Shown here: positions 1 to 6,193 of the stretch, in pieces
How the letters are laid out: each line of letters starts with the position of its first letter
How positions within the stretch are numbered: position 1 is the stretch's first letter
Assembly (NCBI GenBank): GCA_022508735.1
Contig: JAFLUQ010000112.1
Span: 1-7,371, forward strand
Direction: 5' to 3'
Source: Oscillospiraceae bacterium
GTDB lineage: Bacteria; Bacillota; Clostridia; UMGS1883
DNA: 7,371 nt
Notes under the pieces: model-generated
The model's input: the letters and a program-made list of their open reading frames with translations, nothing else
What the model was told of the DNA's origin: nothing
The model's database searches: none
Position numbers and translations under genes: made by a program

Positions 1-22
1 ATATTTCTACGGCGATAAAGGT

Positions 23-55
23 ATCAAAAATCAGGTGCACGCCCTGATTTTTGAT
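23..55. repeat. Perfect 13-bp inverted repeat
   Basis: The arms ATCAAAAATCAGG (23-35) and CCTGATTTTTGAT (43-55) are perfect reverse complements around a 7-base loop. Either strand can form the hairpin. No long U-run follows directly, so it is not a standard intrinsic terminator, although the T-rich 3' arm could weakly act as one. It is followed after 8 bases by a second perfect hairpin. Confidence 0.8.
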
Positions 56-63
56 GAATTTGA

Positions 64-87
64 TTTCAAGGGGAGTTCCCCTTGAAA
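64..87. repeat. Perfect inverted repeat with very short loop
   Basis: The arms TTTCAAGGGGA (64-74) and TCCCCTTGAAA (77-87) are perfect reverse complements separated by only GT. In RNA the innermost pair would open to leave a four-base loop (AGTT) on a 10-bp stem. A run of C follows (90-94) rather than T, so this is not a standard plus-strand terminator. The form resembles a dispersed palindromic repeat unit. Confidence 0.8.
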
Positions 88-167
88 ATCCCCCGCTATA
101 GCCAATAAATTCAGCGCTTATGCTAAAGCTGCCATAAAAGAGGCCATCGAGCGGGAAGCAAGGGGGT

Positions 168-227
168 CCGGGGGAATAAGAAAATGTCGCGAGGACCGCA
201 GTCCGAGTGACTTTTCGCCTCCCCCGG
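168..227 (+). other. Long imperfect hairpin, candidate structured RNA or palindromic repeat
   Basis: Read as plus-strand RNA, the outer stem is CCGGGGG (168-174) with CCCCCGG (221-227). An internal loop follows (175-179 against 217-220), then GAAAA (180-184) with UUUUC (212-216) and a bulged U185. Next come GUCGC (186-190) with GUGAC (207-211), containing one G-U pair, tandem G-A mismatches (191-192 against 205-206), GGAC (193-196) with GUCC (201-204), and a CGCA loop (197-200). On the minus strand the G-U becomes an A-C mismatch and the tandem G-A becomes U-C mismatches, so the fold favours plus-strand RNA. No promoter for such an RNA was identified. It matches no RNA family I can name. Confidence 0.5.
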
Positions 228-235
228 CGCTTTTG

Positions 236-258
236 CTACTTTTGCCGCGCAAAAGTAG
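236..258. repeat. Perfect 10-bp inverted repeat
   Basis: The arms CTACTTTTGC (236-245) and GCAAAAGTAG (249-258) are perfect reverse complements around the loop CGC. It begins 8 bases after the long hairpin at 168-227, and the intervening CTTTTG echoes the arm sequence. It is probably part of the same composite element. Confidence 0.75.
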
Positions 259-284
259 AACGGCATTAAAGTAAAGGTGACAAT

Positions 285-302
285 AACGGCGTCAGCCGTT
301 TT
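285..302 (+). terminator. Small hairpin with short T-run, weak terminator candidate
   Basis: AACGGC (285-290) and GCCGTT (295-300) form a 6-bp stem with a GTCA loop, and the run continues to four T (299-302) on the plus strand. This is the only hairpin in the left region with the stem-then-U order of an intrinsic terminator. The stem is short and the U-run brief, and no plus-strand gene is seen upstream inside the window. It could equally be one more unit of the palindromic array. Confidence 0.25.
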
Positions 303-368
303 CGCGGCAGCGAGGTAGACACCTGTGAGCACAGTTCAGGCAACATACCGCCCGAAGGGCAAATGGGT

Positions 369-399
369 CCAGCGGCACGCTGGTAAACTATAATTTACC
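369..399 (-). repeat. Two overlapping hairpins just past the YcdB/SLH gene stop
   Basis: CCAGCG (369-374) and CGCTGG (378-383) form a perfect 6-bp hairpin with loop GCA. GGTAAA (382-387) and TTTACC (394-399) form another with loop CTATAA. They share the two bases at 382-383, so they compete. CCAGCGGCA occurs again at 408-416, inside the end of the coding region, giving CGCTGG a second possible partner. These lie at the 3' end of the minus-strand transcript, but no U-run follows on that strand. Any terminator role is therefore uncertain. Confidence 0.45.
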
Positions 400-402
400 G
401 AT

Positions 403-2457
403 TTATTCCAGCGGCATTACGCCTCTGTTATTATCTTTTTCCTTGACTATAAGGGCAAGCTTATAAGCTATGGTGTAGGCTTCACCGTAGGTCAGGTTAT
501 GGCGGGGATAGAAATATCCGTCAGTGCCCTGAATTATGCCTAAGCCTTGAAGCACTGCCGCGCCGCCTATGCCTTTAACAAAGTCGGCTTCGTCGGCAAA
601 TTTAGTGGTAAATACGTCAAGCTCAATAAGCTTTTCCCAGCCGAAGGCCTTCATGATATATTCCGCCGCTGCCTCGCGTGAAACGGTGTCGGCGTTTTTG
701 GCGATATCTGCCTCACTTACCGCAGGCTCTTCATAATAATAGCGGTAAGGCATATCGCTGATGTTGATCGCTTCGCGGACGAGCTCGTTGAATTCCTCAG
801 TGCGGATGGCGTCGTCAAGGGAGTAGTCACCCTGAACGTATATGTCATTCTCGCGAAGGAGGTCAAACACTTCCCACGCCCAGTGATCGGTCTCATCAGC
901 CTTGGTGCCTATAACGGGCATCGGCATGCCGCCGAAATCGATGGGGGTGCCGTCCTCTGCCTTTATGCGGTAGAATTTGCCGTTTGGCTTAAGAGCGTAG
1001 GAGAGCACGGGCTTGTTCTCTTGATTGTAGCTGTAGACCTTCTCAAGGCTGTAGTTACGCTCTACGGCATCGTCGGCGAAGGAAGCGGGAGTGATTATCT
1101 CAGCGTCGGATATACTCTCATAGAAGGAGGTCACCTTGCCGCTCTTTTTGGAAACGGTTACGGACTTGCCATCATCGGGGTAGGGGATATCGCCGATGTA
1201 CTTTATGTAGTTGAGGTTGTAGTTCCTCTTGTTCTGATAGGCCCTTTCATCGTTTTCACGGTAGTCGTCAAGTGTCTTTACCTTGCCGAGGAAGCTTTCG
1301 GCGGTCTTTTTGCAGTCCTCGTCGGACACGGGGGTTTCGGGAGTTTCGTAGAGGTCGTCGCGGCTGATGTATACGCTTTTTACCTCGCCGGTCTCGCCGT
1401 CCATGGCGACGCGGGCGTAACCCTCTTCGCCGTTATCGTCGGCAAAGGTGCAGGTTGCCGTAGCGGTATAGGTGGTTTTGTCGCCGCTGCGGTTGGTGGT
1501 GTAGTTCATGGCTATCTCATAGTCGGCGGGCATCCAAAGCTCAGTCAGGCTGTTTATCTTTTCTTTCGCATACTCGGCGGTTATGAGCTTTTCCATAGCG
1601 TCAACGGCGGCCTGCTCCTGTGCGCTGAGCTTATATGCCGCGCCGCTGCCTCCGCTTTCGCGCGCCGCCCCGTTTGTCATCGAGGCGGCAGCGTCCTCGG
1701 CAGTGGCGAACATAAGGTCTCCGCCCCTGTAGTAGCTGCCCTCAAATACAGTATTGTTCATGGCGTTCACGCGGATATTGTTAAGAATGCGGATCACCGG
1801 GAAGGCCTGAGTCCTGGGTTCTGCGCCGGCATCGTAGGTGTCGGGCCAGAAGGTGGTGTATTCAAGCTTTGCGGCGCCCTCCTTGAGGGAATTAAAGTAA
1901 GCTTCTTCGGAGTAACTGCTCTCGCCGGAGAAGGCGCTCTCAAAGTCCCAGCTGAGGTTGTAGTCCTCTACCTTACCGGTCATCTTGTTTACGTACACAG
2001 TGGCTTCGTTGCCCTCTACGCGGGCGCCGTTCTCGTAGCGATAGAAGGTGGCGCGGCGGCCGCTGCTGTTCTCCTCGGAGAGCATGAGCTTAGCGGAAAG
2101 GTCGGGAACGACCTGATCAAGAAAGTCACGGGCGATCTGCCAGAGCTCAGCCTTGCGGAGGGTGGAAATGCCTCTGTTGTTACCGTCATAGCAGCTGTAG
2201 CCGGTGATGATGCCGTTTTTGTTGACAACGACTGTGGCGCTCTTTTCGTAGCCGGGGCTGTGCCAGCCTAAGTAGTAGCCCGAGTCATAGACGTCGTACT
2301 GAAATTCCGAAAGCTCATCGGGCAGGGTGATAACAGTCCGCGCTATGGTTATGGCCTCCTCGGCGGAGATGGCGCTGTCGGCTCCCAAAGCGGGGATCCC
2401 GGCGGTGAGCATGGCCGCGGCCAACGCTGCGGAAAGAATTTGTCTGAATGTTTTCAT
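403..2457 (-). CDS. Secreted YcdB/YcdC-domain protein with C-terminal SLH modules
   Basis: This 684-residue protein is probably exported and held in the cell wall. Residues 1-26 form a signal peptide: K2 and R5, then a hydrophobic run, ending near ALGA. The body (about 30-510) resembles the YcdB/YcdC repeat family. Its units alternate short helices (E33-R40, E104-L113, D380-L390) with strands ending in the pattern N-K-x-T-G-K-V (157-163), D-G-E-T-G-E-V (353-359) or S-K-K-S-G-K-V (436-442), like PepSY-type domains. Residues about 519-670 look like three degenerate SLH modules. The last is clearest (F620 to about 668, with G640, G644, DG at 646-647, F649 and P651). SLH modules usually bind secondary cell-wall polymers. 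The start is fixed by AAGGAGG 7 bases upstream. Biochemical function is unknown. The domain call is solid for SLH and good for YcdB/YcdC. Confidence 0.85.
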   Translation of the reverse strand: MKTFRQILSAALAAAMLTAGIPALGADSAISAEEAITIARTVITLPDELSEFQYDVYDSGYYLGWHSPGYEKSATVVVNKNGIITGYSCYDGNNRGISTLRKAELWQIARDFLDQVVPDLSAKLMLSEENSSGRRATFYRYENGARVEGNEATVYVNKMTGKVEDYNLSWDFESAFSGESSYSEEAYFNSLKEGAAKLEYTTFWPDTYDAGAEPRTQAFPVIRILNNIRVNAMNNTVFEGSYYRGGDLMFATAEDAAASMTNGAARESGGSGAAYKLSAQEQAAVDAMEKLITAEYAKEKINSLTELWMPADYEIAMNYTTNRSGDKTTYTATATCTFADDNGEEGYARVAMDGETGEVKSVYISRDDLYETPETPVSDEDCKKTAESFLGKVKTLDDYRENDERAYQNKRNYNLNYIKYIGDIPYPDDGKSVTVSKKSGKVTSFYESISDAEIITPASFADDAVERNYSLEKVYSYNQENKPVLSYALKPNGKFYRIKAEDGTPIDFGGMPMPVIGTKADETDHWAWEVFDLLRENDIYVQGDYSLDDAIRTEEFNELVREAINISDMPYRYYYEEPAVSEADIAKNADTVSREAAAEYIMKAFGWEKLIELDVFTTKFADEADFVKGIGGAAVLQGLGIIQGTDGYFYPRHNLTYGEAYTIAYKLALIVKEKDNNRGVMPLE

Positions 2458-2464
2458 ATTTTTT

Positions 2465-2471
2465 CCTCCTT
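2465..2471 (-). promoter_or_regulatory. Ribosome binding site of the YcdB/SLH gene
   Basis: AAGGAGG on the minus strand, 7 bases before the ATG at 2457. This near-perfect Shine-Dalgarno sequence fixes the start codon and agrees with the signal peptide that follows. Confidence 0.85.
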
Positions 2472-2493
2472 GTGAATTAGGTTATATAATTTA

Positions 2494-2518
2494 GACGATA
2501 AACTCTAAGAAAAGTTCC
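2494..2518 (-). promoter_or_regulatory. Probable ECF sigma-factor promoter
   Basis: On the minus strand, GGAAC (2514-2518, within GGGAACTTTT) is followed after exactly 16 bases by CGTC (2494-2497, within CGTCTAA). GGAAC/AAC-type -35 and CGTC-type -10 elements spaced 16-17 bases apart are typical of extracytoplasmic-function sigma factors. Transcription would start near 2487, giving a leader of about 30 bases that contains the ribosome binding site. An AT-rich TATATA lies just downstream, but no -35 of sigma-A quality sits 17 bases before it. Envelope-stress control would suit the wall-bound product. Which sigma factor acts is not known. Confidence 0.6.
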
Positions 2519-2536
2519 CTGTTTTTCAAAATTTTT

Positions 2537-3682
2537 TTAATTTTCTCTGAGTTTTAGGGATAATACAGTCATAAGCGCAGGGAAAATCACACAGAGCAGC
2601 AGCCCGAGCCGCATATTTCCGACTACGCCCACTAATGTGGGGCCTAATACGGCTCCGATGTCTCCGCCCAGAGCGAGCAGGGCAAACATTGCAGTGCCTC
2701 CGGCTGGGAGTATGCGTGCAGCCAGGCTGAAGGTGCCGGGCCACATTATGCCCACCGCAAGGCCGCAGAGCCCGCAGCCCATGAGGGCGAGGAAGGGCAG
2801 GGGTGACAGGGCCGAGAGAGAATAGCTGAAGGCGCAGAGCGCACCGCAAACTATCATAAACCGCCTGAGATCGAGCTTTTCGCCCTTACTGCCGAAAAAG
2901 ACGCGGGCAGAGCCCATCAGCACGGCGAACATACAGGGGCCGAGCAGGTCCCCGACAGCCTTGCTGACGCCGAGACCCTCCTCTGCAAAGGCGGAGGCCC
3001 ACTGGCTCATGCCCATTTCTGAGGCTCCGGCGCAGAACATCAGGCCCAGAAACAGCCAGAGGTCCTTCCGCCTGAGCAGGTCGCGCCGCGGCATGGAGGG
3101 GGTGTTATCCTCAAGGCGGACGATGGGCGCGGTTATAAATACGCACAGGTTGACGATGGGCACAATAGCCCAGAGAATGGGCAAAAAGCCCCAATTATCC
3201 GTTCCGGCCAGCCGGAAAAACAGCGTGGAGAGCAGCACAACGCCCACCTGCCCCCAACAGTAAAAGGAGTGCAGCAGGCTCATGGCAGAGGCCTTGTCGC
3301 CTAAGGGTAAGGCCTCAAGAACAGGGCTGACCAGCACTTCAAGCAGGCCGCCTCCTATAGCGTAGAGCACTACGGCAAGTAAAATGCCGGCGTATGGCGC
3401 CATGATGCGAGGAAAAAGGCTGAGGCCGATAAGCCCCGCGGCCGCCAGCGCATGGGCCGCCAGCATCATTGGCCGGTAGCTGAGCTTATCACCAAACGCC
3501 GCTGAGATAAGGTCAACCGCCATCTGTACCGAAAAATTCACCGCCGAGAGCAGGCCAATAAGGCCGAGGCTAAGACCGAGCTCCCGCCGGAAGGTTATGA
3601 AGAGCAGCGGAGCGAGATTGTTCACTATGGCCTGCACCACATAGGCGGTAAAGCAGCCAAGCTGGGTCTTTCTGTAGTTCAT
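2537..3682 (-). CDS. MFS transporter, sugar-permease-like
   Basis: This 381-residue integral membrane protein has about 12 hydrophobic segments, the usual size for the major facilitator superfamily. An MFS motif A-like loop follows the second helix (G64, D65, K66, R70). L-H-S-F-Y-x-x-G (137-144) and G-x-M-W-P-x-x-F-S-L (311-320) resemble positions in fucose/sugar-type MFS permeases. The start at 3682 is chosen because its ATGA overlaps the stop of the upstream gene and GAGGAG lies 11 bases upstream. A longer in-frame reading to 3808 adds 42 residues that are hydrophilic, unlike a transporter N-terminus, and lie inside the upstream gene. It is the third gene of the DUF2264 operon, so a carbohydrate or uronide substrate is inferred. 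The actual substrate is unknown. No terminator is visible after the stop. Confidence 0.85.
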   Translation of the reverse strand: MNYRKTQLGCFTAYVVQAIVNNLAPLLFITFRRELGLSLGLIGLLSAVNFSVQMAVDLISAAFGDKLSYRPMMLAAHALAAAGLIGLSLFPRIMAPYAGILLAVVLYAIGGGLLEVLVSPVLEALPLGDKASAMSLLHSFYCWGQVGVVLLSTLFFRLAGTDNWGFLPILWAIVPIVNLCVFITAPIVRLEDNTPSMPRRDLLRRKDLWLFLGLMFCAGASEMGMSQWASAFAEEGLGVSKAVGDLLGPCMFAVLMGSARVFFGSKGEKLDLRRFMIVCGALCAFSYSLSALSPLPFLALMGCGLCGLAVGIMWPGTFSLAARILPAGGTAMFALLALGGDIGAVLGPTLVGVVGNMRLGLLLCVIFPALMTVLSLKLREN

Positions 3683-4371
3683 CCTTTGCTCATCTCCTCG
3701 GCGGCACGGGCCAGCCAGTCGGTGTTTTCGTCCTTGTTGTTGAGGTTCACGTCCTTGGAATGGTCGATGCGGTAGTCCAGCGCATAGGCCGCGTTGTGTA
3801 TCTGCCACTCGGCTATCATGCTGTTTAACGTCCTGTCCCAGTCGGTGGGATAGGCCTTCTCGTGCCCTAGCAGCAGCTCGCAGAGCTTTTCGATAACGGC
3901 AGTGTCCTCAGCCCGATAGGAGTCGATCACCACCATCTCAGGGTCGCTTCTGTCGCGGCAGTCAATGGCTATATAATCCGCCTCGGTATACGAGAGCACA
4001 TCACGCTTCACCTCGGGAAGCACCACGTAGAGATTGCCGCTGATCCGTTTGTCTTTAGTGACCTTTACGTCAAAGGGATAGGTATAGATAGAGCCGCCGT
4101 GGCTGTGGTCGTAGTCCCCGTCCGTGGGGAAGGGGACGCCGGTGAGGGCCATGTTTTCGTCATACAGTCGGTTCATCGTTATAAAATCTTTGTTTTCTGA
4201 GGCGGCCATAAAGCCAAGGTACAAAGCGCCGCTATAGGTTTTTTCTTCCTCCTCGGCGGGCTGCTCCGGCTCTTCCATGCGCGGCGGAGCCAGAGTTTCA
4301 ACGGCGATAAGCGCTGCGGCGGCCGCGAGAAGGATCATCGCAAGTATTATCAGGATAATATTTTTTTTCAT
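3679..4371 (-). CDS. Membrane-anchored protein of unknown function
   Basis: I do not recognise a named family for this 230-residue protein. Residues 4-24 form a single hydrophobic segment after two lysines, with no lipobox cysteine, so it is probably an N-terminally anchored or secreted protein. Residues 31-45 are a Pro/Glu-rich linker. The rest is soluble and would face outward, with a strand-rich middle (94-150). The C-terminal pattern is W189-x-x-H192-N193 ... Y196 ... H204-S-K-D-V-N-L210, which I associate loosely with clostridial hypothetical proteins. The gene sits between the DUF2264 and MFS genes, with 4-base ATGA overlaps on both sides, which implies translational coupling. No strong Shine-Dalgarno precedes its start. 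The reading frame begins with a run of eight A (4361-4368 on the plus strand as T), a possible slippage site. It might be a binding or accessory protein; function cannot be stated. Confidence 0.8.
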   Translation of the reverse strand: MKKNIILIILAMILLAAAAALIAVETLAPPRMEEPEQPAEEEEKTYSGALYLGFMAASENKDFITMNRLYDENMALTGVPFPTDGDYDHSHGGSIYTYPFDVKVTKDKRISGNLYVVLPEVKRDVLSYTEADYIAIDCRDRSDPEMVVIDSYRAEDTAVIEKLCELLLGHEKAYPTDWDRTLNSMIAEWQIHNAAYALDYRIDHSKDVNLNNKDENTDWLARAAEEMSKG

Positions 4372-6167
4372 ATTTCAATAGTGACTTCCCGTCCGTCAAT
4401 AAGGACTTTTATTTTCCCGCCCTCGACGCTGACCGCGGGAGTGGGTGCATTGTCACCCTCCTCACCGCAGAATACGGCGCAGGCAAGTACAGTCTCGCCC
4501 TTACCTACTTTACCGCTGAGGGCGGGCAGGGAGGTGCGGGAATATATGAGATTTGTGTTGGCCTCCATGCCGTTAAGGCCGGCCTTTCTTTCGCCAATGA
4601 GATTCACGATGCCGCCGCGGTAGCCGTCAAAGCATGCAAAGGCGCCGCTTTCGGTCTTTTCTGTGGAGGTAACGTGCTCGGAGGGGTAGGCAAAGCCGCC
4701 CTCGAAGGAGTCGAGCTCACGCTCGGAGTAGATGAGGTGCACCCGCACGTGCCAGGGCAGAGCGGGGATTATATATGTTTTGATCTCAACGTCTTTCCAT
4801 GGGGTCCACTTTGTGTATATGTAGTCGTCGGTAACAAGGTGCTCCTTATTTTCGCATTTCACCCGGTACACATTGTCGCATTCGGAAAGGGCCAGTGTGC
4901 TGTCAAAGCCGCCAGCTCCCGTGCCCCAAACTGACTTGGACACACTGAAGCCGAAGAGGTTAGAATAGGCGAATTTCTCGTACTTAGCGCCGCAGTGGGT
5001 GTGGCAGTTCACCATCGGGTGGCCCGCCGCAAAAAGCACGTTATGTTTTCCCTTCTTTTGGGCAATCATATGTGGGTGGGGAAGGACCCTCCGGGAGTCC
5101 GCCACGGGCAGGGGAAGCTCCTCACTCTGCCAGAAGCTGCTGCCCTCGCCGAGGGCAAGCACAAGCATGGTCTTTAAGGCCCAGTAGGGCGAGCCGGGAG
5201 CGTTATACCCTTCGGTCATTATGAGGTTAGGGTAGCCGAAGCCTATGGTAAGCGTGCCGTCGTTGTTCCATATTGGTCTCTTAAACCAGCTCCTCAGGTG
5301 GCGCAGTATTATGCCCTTTACCACGCCCGGGTCAAAGCCGTCCACACCGGCATAGGCATAGGCGCTCCAGAAGGCCGCCTGCGCAAAACGGTAGGTCATG
5401 CTGCGGCCATAGGGCACGGCACTGCCGTCCTCGCCGAAGTAATAGATAAAGTCCTCGGCAAACTCCTTTGCGCGGGCCTTAAACAGGGCGCTGCGCTCCG
5501 GGTCCTCGGTCTCCATTTCCTTGGCATATATGAGCTGATAGAAGTGTATGGCGAAGGGCACGTAATAGTCGCTGTGAGCTGGCTTTCCGTCAGCATACCA
5601 GCCGTCACCGAGGTAGAATTCCTCCACCTTGCCGAGGGCGGCCTCAACCGCCTCGGTGCAGTAGGGCAGACCTACCTTACGAAAGCCTAAGTTCACCATA
5701 ACGGCAAAGAGCCGCCAGTTACAGTCGTAGGCTTTTTTAGTGTTGACAAAGCTGAGCCAGCGGTATACATTTTCCTTTTCCTTGCCTGAGAGCGGCTCCC
5801 AGAGCTTATCGGGGGCCAGAATGAGGCCGAGGCCCATGGCCGCCATTTCCACAAGAAGCTGGTCAAAGTCGTGAGGGTCTCCCCAATATTCGGGGCTTTC
5901 CGGGTCAGTACCGGCGGCGAGGCCGCGGCGGTACAGCCCGGCCCAGTCCTCATGGCCGTTCTCGGTCAGAAGGGGAGCCAAGGCCCACAGCGGGCGGGCA
6001 AAAGCCTCAACCTCCGCTGTGCTGTCGCTGTAGCCTGCCGAGGTGTCGCCAATGTGAAGACGGCTCTTTCCCTCGGAGTACAGCGGAAGCAGGGGAGAGC
6101 ATATATCGAGCACCGCCTGTCTTAGGTCGGCGCGGGTTTTAAGCGGGTTATCAAAAAGCATTTTCAT
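4368..6167 (-). CDS. DUF2264 domain protein, putative cytoplasmic glycoside hydrolase
   Basis: This 599-residue protein matches the DUF2264 family in length and motifs. The N-terminal part (about 10-350) is the helical, (alpha/alpha)6-type domain. It carries W95-G-D-P-H-D-F-D102, N150-W-R, G187-D-G-W-Y-A-D-G194, S199-D-Y-Y, Y253-G-R-S256 and G311-Y-P-N with E319-G-Y-N-A-P-G-S-P327. The C-terminal part (about 360-599) is strand-rich and contains H389 and H391. Acidic residues D97, D100, D102, D188 and E319 are plausible active-site candidates, but this is inference. No signal peptide is present, so it should act in the cytoplasm on an imported sugar. The family is generally thought to act on plant or microbial glycans; a link to uronic-acid-releasing hydrolases is possible but unproven here. 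AAAGGAGA 8 bases upstream supports the start. It is the first gene of a three-gene operon that ends with an MFS permease. Confidence 0.9.
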   Translation of the reverse strand: MKMLFDNPLKTRADLRQAVLDICSPLLPLYSEGKSRLHIGDTSAGYSDSTAEVEAFARPLWALAPLLTENGHEDWAGLYRRGLAAGTDPESPEYWGDPHDFDQLLVEMAAMGLGLILAPDKLWEPLSGKEKENVYRWLSFVNTKKAYDCNWRLFAVMVNLGFRKVGLPYCTEAVEAALGKVEEFYLGDGWYADGKPAHSDYYVPFAIHFYQLIYAKEMETEDPERSALFKARAKEFAEDFIYYFGEDGSAVPYGRSMTYRFAQAAFWSAYAYAGVDGFDPGVVKGIILRHLRSWFKRPIWNNDGTLTIGFGYPNLIMTEGYNAPGSPYWALKTMLVLALGEGSSFWQSEELPLPVADSRRVLPHPHMIAQKKGKHNVLFAAGHPMVNCHTHCGAKYEKFAYSNLFGFSVSKSVWGTGAGGFDSTLALSECDNVYRVKCENKEHLVTDDYIYTKWTPWKDVEIKTYIIPALPWHVRVHLIYSERELDSFEGGFAYPSEHVTSTEKTESGAFACFDGYRGGIVNLIGERKAGLNGMEANTNLIYSRTSLPALSGKVGKGETVLACAVFCGEEGDNAPTPAVSVEGGKIKVLIDGREVTIEI

Positions 6168-6174
6168 ATAGAAA

Positions 6175-6182
6175 TCTCCTTT
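6175..6182 (-). promoter_or_regulatory. Ribosome binding site of the DUF2264 gene
   Basis: AAAGGAGA on the minus strand, with AGGAG at 6176-6180, about 8 bases before the ATG at 6167. It favours the first methionine over the alternative two codons later. Confidence 0.8.
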
Positions 6183-6193
6183 ATCTGTTTACT

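Larger units (their letters stand above)
1..402. other. Gene-free, hairpin-rich intergenic region
   Basis: No convincing protein gene lies here. The region holds a chain of inverted repeats: 23-55, 64-87, 168-227, 236-258, 285-300 and 369-399, each annotated separately. Several frames stay open by chance on both strands, but none has a good ribosome binding site or a recognisable product. The 69-residue frame on the minus strand (123-332) runs straight through the hairpins. The density of palindromes over 400 bases suggests a composite dispersed intergenic repeat or a structured RNA region. That is inference; copy number elsewhere in the genome would decide it. Confidence 0.6.

Noticed and set aside
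2..85. Possible C-terminal end of a plus-strand gene (27 codons, stop TGA at 83-85)
   Set aside because: The frame passes entirely through two perfect palindromes, and the opposite strand is equally open there. There is no start in the window and the product is not recognisable.
123..332. 69-codon frame on the minus strand
   Set aside because: It runs through the hairpins at 168-258 and 285-300, has no recognisable domain and no convincing ribosome binding site. The palindromic repeat explains the sequence better.
1..402. Insertion sequence, CRISPR array or tRNA in the left region
   Set aside because: There is no transposase fragment, no regularly spaced direct repeats and no cloverleaf. 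The inverted repeats differ from one another and are irregularly spaced.
883..2271. Open frame of 462 codons on the plus strand
   Set aside because: It lies wholly antisense to the YcdB/SLH gene. It has no proper ribosome binding site and low-complexity Val/Ala/Gly-rich composition, as expected for a shadow frame in GC-rich coding DNA.
2526..2849. 107-codon minus-strand frame overlapping the MFS gene
   Set aside because: It is a shifted-frame shadow of the MFS C-terminus, with Arg/His/Pro-rich composition and no ribosome binding site.
3683..3808. 42-residue N-terminal extension of the MFS transporter
   Set aside because: The extra residues are basic and polar, overlap the upstream coding region, and lack the transporter's start features. 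The ATG at 3682 in an ATGA overlap with a nearby GAGGAG fits better.
5298..5690. Plus-strand frames antisense to the DUF2264 gene
   Set aside because: They are shadows; the minus-strand frame carries the family motifs and a good promoter and ribosome binding site.
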